Source: Granulicatella sp041433555 (lineage in GTDB: Bacteria; Bacillota; Bacilli; Lactobacillales; Aerococcaceae). Taken from it: a DNA stretch of 64,000 nt. Position 1 is the first letter of the stretch; every line of letters starts with the position of its first letter. Location: the NCBI RefSeq assembly GCF_041433555.1, contig NZ_JAPWBR010000005.1, positions 1 through 64,000 of the forward strand, read 5' to 3'. The notes beneath the pieces were generated by a model. That model had not been told where the DNA came from. It worked only from the letters and a program-made list of their open reading frames with translations, and made no database searches. The translations under genes were made by a program, and so were the position numbers. Below, piece after piece: positions 8,950-18,038 of this stretch.

Positions 8950-8982
8950 GTAGCATATATGCTACAGTAGCAAATATGCTAC
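8950..8982. promoter_or_regulatory. tandem 16-bp palindromes GTAGCATATATGCTAC / GTAGCAAATATGCTAC
   Basis: One perfect and one near-perfect palindrome are spaced 17 bp start to start, between guaA and the restriction-modification gene. They belong to the same motif family as 72-87 and 59762-59777. They look like a paired operator, but which promoter they would control is unclear. Confidence 0.4.
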
Positions 8983-8994
8983 ATTTTGCTTTTT

Positions 8995-9036
8995 AACAAA
9001 AAACTAGCCAATAGACGTACTACTGGCTAGAGATTG
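8995..9036. repeat. terminator-bearing direct repeat, copy 1
   Basis: The stem CTAGCCA/TGGCTAG is flanked by A and T runs and lies 3' of the restriction-modification gene. It is repeated at 11981-12023 with one extra A and three substitutions. The copies bracket the 931-codon gene exactly. Confidence 0.85.
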
Positions 9037-9038
9037 AT

Positions 9039-11834
9039 TTATTTCTTTTCAATTAATTCTTGATACATTTCAAATAGTTTTGCTACTGTTTCACTTTCAG
9101 TTAAGAAAGTATCTTTGCCATCTACCTTTTTAATCATTCCATACGCTTTCATAACTGCAATGTCATTCGCTTGATGAGCTTTACGTAATTCAACTGGCAT
9201 TGTTAATTCATGATATAAATCTGCTAAAGAGCAATCTGGATATAACGCACGTGCATCTAATATCCCTTGTGCCGTATTAGCAATAAATTGTTTCTGTTCC
9301 TCTGTAACTGTTGGCCATGGGAAGTTGTTATAAACAATTTTAGCAGAATAACGATAATCTGACTTAAGCCTTCCAGCAACTGTGCGCATCCATGCCATAT
9401 GGACATTGGATGTTAGAATGCCAAAGTCGTAGAGTGTGGCATCTTCAATAATTGTTGCAGAATTAGTCGGAATAACTTCACCATCTAAAAATCCAATTGG
9501 TATATATCTTCTGTTTTCCGACGATGTGCTTGGCACAATAATGTATGAGTCAGGATTCTTTTGTTCTCTAAAAATAGTAGGAGTCTCTGCTAATTTCTGT
9601 CTATCTGCTGCACCTGCTAACCTAGCTTGACGGCAGAGCTCGATTCGTTCCATAACAAGAGGCATCGAACGTAACTCCTTAGGTGAAACATCTACTAACC
9701 ATAGACAATAGCGGTCTTTATTATTAATGAATTCTGCGGCGCCGGTCAATCGTTTAATGTATTTTTTAGCTTTAGGTTCGTGTCTAATGAAATCAGCATA
9801 TTCTTCTGCTTCAATAATTAGATGTCCACCATCTGCAGGACGATTCCCAGTAGTCATTTTAGTCACTGGACAAATTGGATTGCTAATATTTTCTATAAAT
9901 ACAGTTTTCCCTTGTTTTAAGTAAGGATTTATTTCATCGACTAATTCAATGTTTTCCCCATTAAACAAAAATTTAGTACCATTATTTTCAGTACATGAAA
10001 AACCGATAATTACACAATGAACAGCCGCCTTGTCTTTAGCCTCACTGTTCCATTTAAACGTTTGGTGTGCAAAATCAATTTGAATTCCAAATCGTTCATA
10101 GAGTGGCCTCCAGACACTGGCTACTTGCTCTCCTTGTGTAATTGAGTTGGTTGATACCAAGGCAGTGCGGATAGATGTATTCTGCATAATCTGGCTCGCC
10201 TTAAAATACCAAGCAGAAACAAAATCAATTTTCCCAGCTGTTTTATATGGTTTCCCAGTTTCATCAACATATACACTCAATAAGTCAGCTTTTTGTTTAG
10301 GTGATTGAAGTGAATACCCTAAAAATGGTGGGTTACCAATGATATAACTTAATTTATCTTTTGGAATAATTTCCTCCCAATTAAGACTCAATGCATTTCC
10401 TTCTACAATATTGCTGTATGACTTGATTGGAAGAAAATCAATATTCGAATATACAATGCTCATTGTTTCTTCCAACATTTGACTTTCTGCAATCCACAAT
10501 GCAGCATTCGCAACAGATACCGCAAAATCGTTAATCTCAATGCCGTATAACTGACTGATTTTAACTTTTACTAAATCATACCCAACATCAAGAAGTACTG
10601 TATCCCCTACATATAATTTAATAGCTTCATTTTCCAATCGTCTAAGTGACAAATAAGTTTCTGTTAAGAAGTTTCCCGAACCACAAGCAGGGTCAAAGAA
10701 TACCAAGCGAGATAGTTTTTCTTGGAATTGTTGAGCACGATTTTTCAAGGTAGCAGGTTGTTTAATTTGTCTGATTTCATTTAATTCTTCTTTCAATGCA
10801 TCTAAAAACAACGGATCAATCACTTTATGGATATTTTCAATTGATGTATAGTGCATACCACCGCTACGTCGAGTTTCCGGATTCAATGTAGATTCGAATA
10901 CCGCTCCAAAAATTGTAGGACTAATCTCCGACCAGTCGAAACTTGAAGAAGCGTGTTCTAAGATTGATTCACGTAATTCATCAGTAAACTGTGGTACCTC
11001 AAGGTTATTTTCAGCAAACATTCCACCGTTAACATATGGGAATGCAGATAATTCATCATCTAGATACGGATCACGCTCATCAATTGGTGTATTTAACACA
11101 TTAAATAAATCCAGCAATCCACGTCTAAAATCACGACTAGAAAAACGTGCTAAATAATCATGGAACATAGTCTTCTTGCCAAACATTCCCGCATCTTCTG
11201 CATAAAAGCAGAAAACCAATCGAACAATTAGCTGATTCATCGCATGGAGACTCTCTGGATTATCAGGATTTTTGTACTGTTTTAGAAGTCCTGAATAGAT
11301 TTCTCTAACAATCTCTCCTGCCTCCATCGAAATGGCCATTTCACGTTCAAGATGCTCATTGGTTGTACCAACTATAAATTCAAGCCTATAAGCTTCTTTT
11401 TCTAAATCTTCTAAGCGAATAACAGTAGGTTCTCCATGAGGTTTTTCCATGTCGTATACGTAAAATTCTTTGAAATTGCATGTAATAATCCAACGTGGTT
11501 GTTTTGAATAAGGTAAATTTGCTGAATAACGTTTTGCCTGTTGAAAAGGCGTTAAAAACGAACCATCTGATTGCTTAATCGCCTTTGAAAGATTTTTATT
11601 TGCTCCTTTTTGTTCAATTAGAACTTTGGTAGCGTCGATATAACCATCCATAAAACTTGTATGGTCCATCATTACAGTATCTTCAAACTTAATATATTCA
11701 GAAGGATTTTCAATTCCATATACGGATCGCAATAAATCTAACCAAAACGATTGCGTATCTTGACGTTCGTTCCCTCTATTTCCCCATCTTTCAATGAATG
11801 CTTTAGCTTGTTTTTGTTGCTCCTTTAAATTCAT
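9039..11834 (-). CDS. MmeI-like type IIL restriction-modification enzyme
   Basis: The protein has 931 residues and combines cleavage, methylation and target recognition. The N-terminal nuclease has D63-x10-E74-x-K76 (FMDGYI...VLIEQK), the PD-ExK arrangement of the MmeI family. A helical connector follows, then an adenine methyltransferase with motif I DPACGSGNF (381-389) and motif IV NPPF (501-504). The last ~300 residues form the target-recognition and helical region. Family knowledge says such enzymes methylate one strand of an asymmetric site and cut about 20 bases away. The start follows GGGGTAGGA. It is a stand-alone gene flanked by duplicated terminators, which suggests a mobile cassette. 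Confidence 0.88.
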   Translation of the reverse strand: MNLKEQQKQAKAFIERWGNRGNERQDTQSFWLDLLRSVYGIENPSEYIKFEDTVMMDHTSFMDGYIDATKVLIEQKGANKNLSKAIKQSDGSFLTPFQQAKRYSANLPYSKQPRWIITCNFKEFYVYDMEKPHGEPTVIRLEDLEKEAYRLEFIVGTTNEHLEREMAISMEAGEIVREIYSGLLKQYKNPDNPESLHAMNQLIVRLVFCFYAEDAGMFGKKTMFHDYLARFSSRDFRRGLLDLFNVLNTPIDERDPYLDDELSAFPYVNGGMFAENNLEVPQFTDELRESILEHASSSFDWSEISPTIFGAVFESTLNPETRRSGGMHYTSIENIHKVIDPLFLDALKEELNEIRQIKQPATLKNRAQQFQEKLSRLVFFDPACGSGNFLTETYLSLRRLENEAIKLYVGDTVLLDVGYDLVKVKISQLYGIEINDFAVSVANAALWIAESQMLEETMSIVYSNIDFLPIKSYSNIVEGNALSLNWEEIIPKDKLSYIIGNPPFLGYSLQSPKQKADLLSVYVDETGKPYKTAGKIDFVSAWYFKASQIMQNTSIRTALVSTNSITQGEQVASVWRPLYERFGIQIDFAHQTFKWNSEAKDKAAVHCVIIGFSCTENNGTKFLFNGENIELVDEINPYLKQGKTVFIENISNPICPVTKMTTGNRPADGGHLIIEAEEYADFIRHEPKAKKYIKRLTGAAEFINNKDRYCLWLVDVSPKELRSMPLVMERIELCRQARLAGAADRQKLAETPTIFREQKNPDSYIIVPSTSSENRRYIPIGFLDGEVIPTNSATIIEDATLYDFGILTSNVHMAWMRTVAGRLKSDYRYSAKIVYNNFPWPTVTEEQKQFIANTAQGILDARALYPDCSLADLYHELTMPVELRKAHQANDIAVMKAYGMIKKVDGKDTFLTESETVAKLFEMYQELIEKK

Positions 11835-11980
11835 TTATCCTACCCCTAATCAATTTTTGAGTTCATTGGTATTATATCAAATACTCATCCTTGAAACCTT
11901 ACTTTTTTCAATTTAATTTTGATATTCGCAAAACAAATAATTTAAATATTCCCTTATATTTTTAAACTTACTTACAATGT

Positions 11981-12023
11981 AACAAAAAAACTAGCCAATA
12001 GACATGCTACTGGCTAGAAATTG
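11981..12023. repeat. terminator-bearing direct repeat, copy 2
   Basis: This is the second copy of the 8995-9036 sequence, with the hairpin CTAGCCAATAG...CTACTGGCTAG. It lies 7 bp past the stop codon of the minus-strand metallo-hydrolase gene and is probably the ancestral terminator of that gene. Confidence 0.85.
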
Positions 12024-12030
12024 TATTCAT

Positions 12031-12894
12031 TTAACATTTTTCAAGAATTACCGTTCTTGCTTTGTCCTCGGTATCGCCACTTTCATCAAACCCATCATAC
12101 GGAGCTTTCGGATCTTGCACTTTCGGTTTGCGCCTCAAGGCATTGCAGATTTCATCCACATGACGAAATGCAAACTCAAAATCATCTGTCCATCCGGTAT
12201 GACCTGTAATGATTTTTAGCGAAAGATTTCTCTTTCTGAGCTTTTCTTCTAGTCGTTTCAACGATACACTTTGTAATTTTCTATCTTCTGCGAGCGTGTT
12301 TAAAAACGCATAACCACCGTCTGCACCAAACCAAATCGTGTCTCCAGTAAACAAATACCCATCATCGATTAAATACACTAAATGTCCCCACGTATGACCA
12401 GGCACAAGGAAGGCTTCGATTTTAATATCGTGAATATAGAAAATCTCCCCATCTTCTATCAATGTTTTGTCATTTTCGATATGCACTTGTGGAAGTTTAT
12501 ACAGTCCCCAATACACTTTGCGACGAACTCGGCCTTCCAAATACTCATTCTCCACACGGCCTACATAAATCTTTGCCGTTTTAAATAACTCCTGGCTATC
12601 CACTTCAATCGCTCCAACGTGATCCGTATCCTGGTGCGTAATAATAATCTCCTTGATACTTTCCGGTCGAATATCGAGCCACCGCATTTTTTCGGAAAGC
12701 CTGTCATAGTTATACCCTGCATCAATCATAATCGTGTAACCGTCTTTAGTGTAAAAGTAAATATTGGCCACATATTCTCGGATACAACTCACTCTTTCGT
12801 CGATATGCCCCGTGTTTAGTGGTTTGAAAATTTCCTTTCCTCTAAACATAAACGACATGAACTTTTGTTGCTTTAAAGAATCCTTTTTCGCCAT
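12031..12894 (-). CDS. MBL-fold metallo-hydrolase
   Basis: The protein has 287 residues. The ATG at 12894 behind AAGGTGAT is preferred over a GTG nine bases upstream. It has the metallo-beta-lactamase signature TxxDxDHxG as THQDTDHVG near residue 90, a second metal ligand in PGHTWGH, and GDT further on. It probably hydrolyses a small ester, thioester or phosphodiester in the cytoplasm; the substrate is not identifiable. It lies 30 bp downstream of the methyltransferase gene at 12934 on the same strand and may be cotranscribed with it. Confidence 0.85.
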   Translation of the reverse strand: MAKKDSLKQQKFMSFMFRGKEIFKPLNTGHIDERVSCIREYVANIYFYTKDGYTIMIDAGYNYDRLSEKMRWLDIRPESIKEIIITHQDTDHVGAIEVDSQELFKTAKIYVGRVENEYLEGRVRRKVYWGLYKLPQVHIENDKTLIEDGEIFYIHDIKIEAFLVPGHTWGHLVYLIDDGYLFTGDTIWFGADGGYAFLNTLAEDRKLQSVSLKRLEEKLRKRNLSLKIITGHTGWTDDFEFAFRHVDEICNALRRKPKVQDPKAPYDGFDESGDTEDKARTVILEKC

Positions 12895-12933
12895 CGCTAT
12901 CACCTTGATTCTTTTGTCTTGGCGATTCTAAAA

Positions 12934-13437
12934 TCAAATTTTCTTGAGCGGAATCCATCGATTCACTCTCGCGCAATAGTCCTTATAGGCTTCACCGTGT
13001 AGTTCGTAGAGCCATTTTTCCTCGGTATTTCGAATCACAACGGTTAATATCACCCACTGAATTGGAATAAGAATCAGCAACCACACATTATGCATGGTTA
13101 GGATACTCCCAATGCCGCAGAGCCACCACGAAAAGTAAATCGGATTGCGTGTGCGCGCATAAATTCCAGACGTCTTGAGTTCATTGTTTTGGATGCTCGT
13201 ATCAATATCTGACTTCACCACGCTAAGCCACCAGATTCTCGTCGCAACGAACATTAAGATGAATCCAATTAAATCAAACAAATCTTTGAATCCACCCTTT
13301 AATAGTCCACTCTGGAGCACTGACTGACGCAACATCCATCCAGTCAAATTCATCGCCATTATACAAACCACGAGATACGGCCCAACACCATAAGTCGGCA
13401 ATTTTTGATGTTTATCTTGATCACTTTTTAAGTACAT
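12934..13437 (-). CDS. isoprenylcysteine carboxyl methyltransferase-family membrane protein
   Basis: The protein has 167 residues with four or five hydrophobic segments. The segment ARTRNPIYFSWWLCGIG matches the conserved 'R-NP-Y' motif of the ICMT/phospholipid methyltransferase fold, followed by the EE..L...G..Y..Y..RV.R.IP segment that binds SAM. Bacterial members methylate unknown membrane substrates. GAGGTGAGGAC precedes the ATG. It is probably the first gene of a two-gene unit with the downstream metallo-hydrolase. Confidence 0.8.
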   Translation of the reverse strand: MYLKSDQDKHQKLPTYGVGPYLVVCIMAMNLTGWMLRQSVLQSGLLKGGFKDLFDLIGFILMFVATRIWWLSVVKSDIDTSIQNNELKTSGIYARTRNPIYFSWWLCGIGSILTMHNVWLLILIPIQWVILTVVIRNTEEKWLYELHGEAYKDYCARVNRWIPLKKI

Positions 13438-13661
13438 GTCCTCACCTCATTGTTAAAGAAACCATACTACAAGCTACAATTTTTCACCTACATTTTACCA
13501 CTACTATTCCGCGTTTTAAACAGGATTTTGAGCTTTTAAAAATTAAATTTTTAGAGCCGTCGTAGATGTATTCTTTCTTACGATTCCCCGTACTCTTACT
13601 AAGAATCCCGTACCGCTTCACCTACAAAAACAGTGCACACATAATTTTGTACAAAAAATAA

Positions 13662-13850
13662 ATCGATTACGAAAAAACGAGCGGATTTTATAATCGCAGT
13701 AATGGGGGATAGCAACCAATGTGAATTACTGACTCTAGGGTGTAACCCGTAGAGTCAGTTTGAAGCTTGGTAGAGATTGAGACGTAGGCTCAATCCGGTG
13801 CCCCATTACAGCGACTATAAACAAATCCGCAAGGATTTTGAGTAATCGAT
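13662..13850. ncRNA. structured intergenic element, copy 1 (unrecognised family)
   Basis: This 189-bp element is closed by ATCGATTAC/GTAATCGAT. Inside is a long stem (13681-13707 against 13801-13830) capped by two further hairpins, one being GACTCTA...TAGAGTC. The 3' part holds AATCC-GCAA-GGATT, a hairpin with a GNRA tetraloop on the + strand. Layout, end motifs and the AGGCTC...CCGGTGC block recur in 37956-38138, although the distal hairpin sequences differ. It begins five bases after the coaA stop codon. It could be a small RNA, a 3'-UTR element or a MITE-like repeat; I matched no known RNA family. Confidence 0.55.
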
Positions 13851-13854
13851 GTAC

Positions 13855-14778
13855 CTAATATTTCTTTATTTGCACAAAATCTATATGATGTCCCACTGTT
13901 TTATGTAGGATGAAGTCGGCGCGGGTTTTCGTTGGTAAGATGTATTCCTTAAGGTTCTTCAGGTTAGTCTTCTGCCACACATCTTTCGCCATCGCAATCG
14001 CATCCGCACGATTCCCAATCGCATATTGATAGTAATAGTTATCCGGCTGTGTTTTCGCACGGTCCATCAATAATTCGAAACGCTCCAAGTACCATTGCTC
14101 AATCAGCGTAGCGTCGGCATCCACGAAAATCGACCAGTCGAAGAAATCACTCACGTAAATTTCACGATTTGGCGGTAGTTGCAACACATTAATCCCCTCA
14201 ACAATCAAGATGTCAGGCGACTCAATCGTCTGCACTTCCCCGGGCACAATATCGTAAATCTCATGCGAATATACCGGCGCATCCACGCTTGGATTTCCCG
14301 TCTTCACTTCGAGTAAGAAATGAACGAGAGCTTCCATATCATAACTTTCCGGGAACCCCTTGCGATCTAAAATACCGCGGTTAATCAACTCTTGCGTCGG
14401 TAATAAGAATCCGTCCGTTGTCATTAGGAACACGCGCTTATCCGGATAGCGTTGTTGCAGCATCGTTTGCATCAAGCGGGCAGTCGTACTCTTCCCAACG
14501 GCCACACTCCCTGACACCCCGATAATAAACGGCACTGTCTTCTTCGTTTGATGAAGAAATTGTTGTTCCTCTGTGCGTAATTCAATATGTTTTTTAAAGT
14601 ACAAATCGAAATAATCGAGCATTGGCACATACACTTCTTGCACGTCCTGTAGGGAAATGCGGTCGTTTAATGAAGTTAAGTGCGCAAGTTCTTCTCTCGT
14701 CATTGTGAATGGATGTGCGCCTTCGTACTGGCTCCAATCACTTCTTTGAATTTTGTAATACGTCTCGTTTTCTTTCAA
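13855..14778 (-). CDS. coaA: pantothenate kinase, type I
   Basis: The protein has 307 residues, the usual size. It phosphorylates pantothenate in the first committed step of coenzyme A synthesis. The P-loop GVSGSVAVGKST lies near residue 85-96, and the family segments PGSYD (here FPESYDMEALVHFL), VPVYSHEIYDIVPG and DILIVEGINVLQ are present. It is divergent from the mevalonate operon across a 170-bp gap. The structured element at 13662-13850 lies immediately after its stop codon. Confidence 0.95.
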   Translation of the reverse strand: MKENETYYKIQRSDWSQYEGAHPFTMTREELAHLTSLNDRISLQDVQEVYVPMLDYFDLYFKKHIELRTEEQQFLHQTKKTVPFIIGVSGSVAVGKSTTARLMQTMLQQRYPDKRVFLMTTDGFLLPTQELINRGILDRKGFPESYDMEALVHFLLEVKTGNPSVDAPVYSHEIYDIVPGEVQTIESPDILIVEGINVLQLPPNREIYVSDFFDWSIFVDADATLIEQWYLERFELLMDRAKTQPDNYYYQYAIGNRADAIAMAKDVWQKTNLKNLKEYILPTKTRADFILHKTVGHHIDFVQIKKY

Positions 14779-14888
14779 CGGATTCGTCTCCTTCAGCTAC
14801 TGAGTCCTATTCTTGAATTGTACCATAAGTTGAACACGGTTTCTATTTCTTATAAATTTAAGTTTTTCCCATGAAATCGCCGTGTTTG

Positions 14889-14917
14889 TTTACGTAAGGG
14901 CGTGGATTTAGTAGAAT
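14889..14917 (+). promoter_or_regulatory. mevalonate operon promoter
   Basis: TTTACG and TAGAAT are separated by exactly 17 bases, and the -10 ends about 32 bases before the mvk start codon. It is the only good match in the coaA-mvk gap on this strand. Confidence 0.55.
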
Positions 14918-14948
14918 GAAAAGTGAATATAAGGAAAGGATTTGTCGT

Positions 14949-15923
14949 ATGAAACCACAAACAGGAACAGGACTGGCAAACGGGAAGATTATTCTTGCCG
15001 GTGAACATGCCGTTGTGTACCACGAACCAGCGATTGCTTTGCCGATTGACGCGGTTTACGTGAAGGCGGATATCGTCTCTGCAAAAGAGGGCCAAACGAT
15101 TCAATGTGCACTTTATACAGGTGTCGTAAACGAGATGCCTACTTCAATGGCAGGGCTACAATTTGCGATTCGCGAAGCGTTCAAAGTAGCCTCTGAAAAA
15201 GAAGTGACGGCTCATACTTTTACGCTCTCGATTGAGTCAACGATTCCTGCAGAACGTGGAATGGGCTCGAGCGCTGCAGTCAGCGTTGCAGTGGTGCGTG
15301 CTATTTTTGATTTCTGTGATGCGACACTTCCTGAAGAAACTTTATGGGACATCGTTCAGGGAGCTGAAACGATTTCGCATGGAAATCCAAGCGGCGTCGA
15401 TACGGCGACAACGAGCGGGACGCGTCCTGTATTTTTCCAAAAAGAACAAGAACTACAAACGCTCCACCTCGATATGCCAGCGTACCTCGTGATTGCCGAT
15501 TCGGGTGTTACTGGGAATACGAAGCAAGCGGTGCAGCATGTGAGTACCTTGCAAGCACGCATCATCGACCCTACTACACAGGAAACGGGTTCGGATGCGG
15601 TCCAATCGATTGGCGCTATCGTCAATGAAACGAAAGCGGCCATCGAAAAACAAGACCCACAAAAACTAGGGCAACTGATGAGCGAAAACCATGAACGCCT
15701 CCAACAACTTGGCGTATCGCATGACGTCATCGATACACTCGTCGATACGGCCCATCACAACAACGCACTTGGGGCAAAAGTCACAGGCGGTGGCCTCGGC
15801 GGATGTATGATTGCCCTCGTCGAAACCGAGGAAGATGCCCTTCATTTACAAGAACAATTCATGAAACAAGGAGCGCAGGCGGTCTGGATTCAGTCGCTGG
15901 CGAAAAAGGAGAATACCAAATGA
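14949..15923 (+). CDS. mvk: mevalonate kinase
   Basis: The protein has 324 residues from the ATG at 14949, which follows AAGGAAAGGA; the ATG 33 bases upstream overlaps that site and is rejected. It is a GHMP kinase: an N-terminal substrate motif GEHAVVYHEPAIALP, the ATP loop PAERGMGSSAAVSVAV, and the C-terminal motif KVTGGGLGGCMIAL. It makes mevalonate 5-phosphate, the first phosphorylation of the mevalonate route to isopentenyl diphosphate. It is the first gene of a four-gene operon, and its TGA overlaps the next ATG. Confidence 0.95.
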   Translation: MKPQTGTGLANGKIILAGEHAVVYHEPAIALPIDAVYVKADIVSAKEGQTIQCALYTGVVNEMPTSMAGLQFAIREAFKVASEKEVTAHTFTLSIESTIPAERGMGSSAAVSVAVVRAIFDFCDATLPEETLWDIVQGAETISHGNPSGVDTATTSGTRPVFFQKEQELQTLHLDMPAYLVIADSGVTGNTKQAVQHVSTLQARIIDPTTQETGSDAVQSIGAIVNETKAAIEKQDPQKLGQLMSENHERLQQLGVSHDVIDTLVDTAHHNNALGAKVTGGGLGGCMIALVETEEDALHLQEQFMKQGAQAVWIQSLAKKENTK

Positions 15924-16942
15924 CATCGAACATTGGAATCACGCGTGCGCATACGAATATCGCACTGATTAAATATTGGGGAAAGGAAAATAAGGAGCTC
16001 TTCATTCCGATGAATAGTAGCCTTTCTTTGACCCTCGAAGCCTTTTATACCGATACAAAAGTTGAACTCACAGACGCCTTAACTGAAGACGAGTTCTATC
16101 TTAACGGGGTGAAACAAGACGAAGCGGCGACGGCTAAGATCACGCGCTTCTTAGACTTGTTCCGCGCTGAAACTGGGGATACGCGTCGTGCTCGTGTTGA
16201 GAGTTTGAACTTCGTACCAACAGCAGCCGGCCTTGCGAGCTCTGCTTCCGCCTTTGCGGCACTAGCAGGCGCGATGAACGAGGCGACAGGCCTTCGTATG
16301 CCTGCTCAACAATTATCGACTTACGCGCGTCGTGGAAGCGGCAGTGCTACTCGTAGTCTCTTTGGCGGATTTGTCGAATGGAACAAGGGCGACTCCAACG
16401 AGAACAGCATGGCCATCCCTGTCGACGATGCGAATTTTGACATCGGAATGATTATTATCGTCGTGAGCGCGGCCGAGAAGAAAATTTCGAGTCGTGCCGG
16501 CATGGAATTAACCGTTTCGACTTCACCATTTTACGAAGGTTGGGTCACTTCAGCGGCGACCGATTTAGCCGACATCAAAGAGGCCATCAAGGACCGCGAC
16601 ATTCATCGTATCGGCTCTATTGCAGAATTTAACGGCATGAAAATGCACGCTACGATGCTAGCAAGTAACCCTCCATTCTGTTATTTCGAACCGGAGAGTA
16701 TTATCGCCCAACAAACGATTCGCACAATTCGAGAAGAACGAGGCATTCCAGCCTACTTCACGATGGATGCTGGACCAAACGTCAAAGTGATTTGCAAGGC
16801 AAGTGATATTCCAGCGATTATGGAAGAGCTTGGCAAAGTATTCCCGAGTGAAAAACTCATCCCTACGCTTCCAGGAGAAGGCATTCGCACATTGACGGAA
16901 GACGAATGGAACGCTTCTTGTGCGGCTTTCGAAGGGAAGTGA
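15920..16942 (+). CDS. mvaD: diphosphomevalonate decarboxylase
   Basis: The protein has 340 residues; the start ATG overlaps the mvk stop (ATGA) and follows AAAAAGGAG. It converts mevalonate diphosphate to isopentenyl diphosphate with ATP. Family motifs visible are NIALIKYWGKENKELFIPMN near the N-terminus, TAAGLASSASAFAALA for ATP binding, SGSATRSLFGGFVEW, and TMDAGPNVKV near the C-terminus. It sits second in the operon although it acts third in the pathway. Confidence 0.96.
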   Translation: MTSNIGITRAHTNIALIKYWGKENKELFIPMNSSLSLTLEAFYTDTKVELTDALTEDEFYLNGVKQDEAATAKITRFLDLFRAETGDTRRARVESLNFVPTAAGLASSASAFAALAGAMNEATGLRMPAQQLSTYARRGSGSATRSLFGGFVEWNKGDSNENSMAIPVDDANFDIGMIIIVVSAAEKKISSRAGMELTVSTSPFYEGWVTSAATDLADIKEAIKDRDIHRIGSIAEFNGMKMHATMLASNPPFCYFEPESIIAQQTIRTIREERGIPAYFTMDAGPNVKVICKASDIPAIMEELGKVFPSEKLIPTLPGEGIRTLTEDEWNASCAAFEGK

Positions 16943-16946
16943 GCGC

Positions 16947-18029
16947 GTGACGATTACTTCAAAAGCTCCCGGTAAACTCTTTATGGCCGGAGAATATGCG
17001 GTTGTCGAACCCGGACACGGCGCCATTGTTGCAGCAGTGTCGCGCTACTTAACCGTCACCATCGACGAAGCTACTAGTGTAGGAACTTTAACGTCTACGC
17101 AAAATCCAGACGTCATTGTGGAATGGACGCGCGAAGGAGAACTGTTCTGCGCAAAGGAAGACCATCCCTATAGACTAGTTGAAGAAGCGATTCTGGTCGC
17201 AGAGCAATATGTTCGTGAATGCGGCACAGCAACGAACGCACTCTACTCGCTAGCAATTACGAGTGAACTCGATGACGCCAAGCGTGGCATTAAATACGGA
17301 CTCGGTTCCAGCGGTGCCGTTGTAGTCGCAACGATTCAAGCCGTTCTTGATTTTTACAAGACTCCGCGCACGCCTCTACTCGTCTATAAGCTGAGTGTTT
17401 TAACGAATCTCCGCTTATCCCAACGTGGATCCTTTGGAGATATCGCCGCCTCTTCTTTTAGAGGAATGGTGTATTACACAAGCCCAGACCGAGGCGAATT
17501 ACTCGAACAATTACAAAACAAATCAATTAAAGAAATTTGCGATTCCGACTGGAAAGACCTCACGATTGAGCGCCTTCCAGAAATCCCAAACTTCACCCTA
17601 TTAGTAGGATGGACAGGACAAGTCGCTATCACAGATTCACTGATTCAAGCCACCGAGAAGAAACGGAAAGTCGAAACCGATAGCGCATTTTACAAGGAAT
17701 TTCTAGGAAAGAGTCACGCCATCGTTCAAGGACTACAAACAGCTTGGAACAAACAAGATATCCCAGCCTTAAAAGAAGGCATCCGTGCTAACCGTGCATT
17801 GCTAAATGAATTTGCACGAGTGATACAACTAGAAATTGAAACCCCTGCACTCCGAGCACTCTGCGCCCTCGCAGAACAAAATGGCGCCTGCGCAAAAACG
17901 TCTGGCGCTGGTGGTGGCGACTGTGGCATTTGCTTTACACAAAACGAACAACAACGACAACAAATCGAAAACCAATGGGCCAAGGCTCAAATTCAAGTGC
18001 TTCCGCTTTCTATCGCTGAAGCCTGGTAA
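16947..18029 (+). CDS. mvaK2: phosphomevalonate kinase
   Basis: The protein has 360 residues. The start is a GTG at 16947, five bases after the mvaD stop, with GAAGGGA before it; an earlier GTG inside mvaD is less likely. It is a GHMP kinase with APGKLFMAGEYAVVEPG, the ATP loop KYGLGSSGAVVVA and the C-terminal KTSGAGGGDCGIC. It phosphorylates mevalonate 5-phosphate to the diphosphate. Third gene of the operon. Confidence 0.94.
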   Translation: MTITSKAPGKLFMAGEYAVVEPGHGAIVAAVSRYLTVTIDEATSVGTLTSTQNPDVIVEWTREGELFCAKEDHPYRLVEEAILVAEQYVRECGTATNALYSLAITSELDDAKRGIKYGLGSSGAVVVATIQAVLDFYKTPRTPLLVYKLSVLTNLRLSQRGSFGDIAASSFRGMVYYTSPDRGELLEQLQNKSIKEICDSDWKDLTIERLPEIPNFTLLVGWTGQVAITDSLIQATEKKRKVETDSAFYKEFLGKSHAIVQGLQTAWNKQDIPALKEGIRANRALLNEFARVIQLEIETPALRALCALAEQNGACAKTSGAGGGDCGICFTQNEQQRQQIENQWAKAQIQVLPLSIAEAW

Positions 18030-18038
18030 AGGAGATTA

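Noticed and set aside
13662..13850. 6S RNA, tmRNA, RNase P or SRP RNA
   Set aside because: Length suits 6S RNA, but a second copy exists in the same window, and no family-specific core was recognised.
14916..14948. Upstream ATG as mvk start
   Set aside because: It would place the ribosome site inside the gene; the internal ATG at 14949 fits family N-termini.
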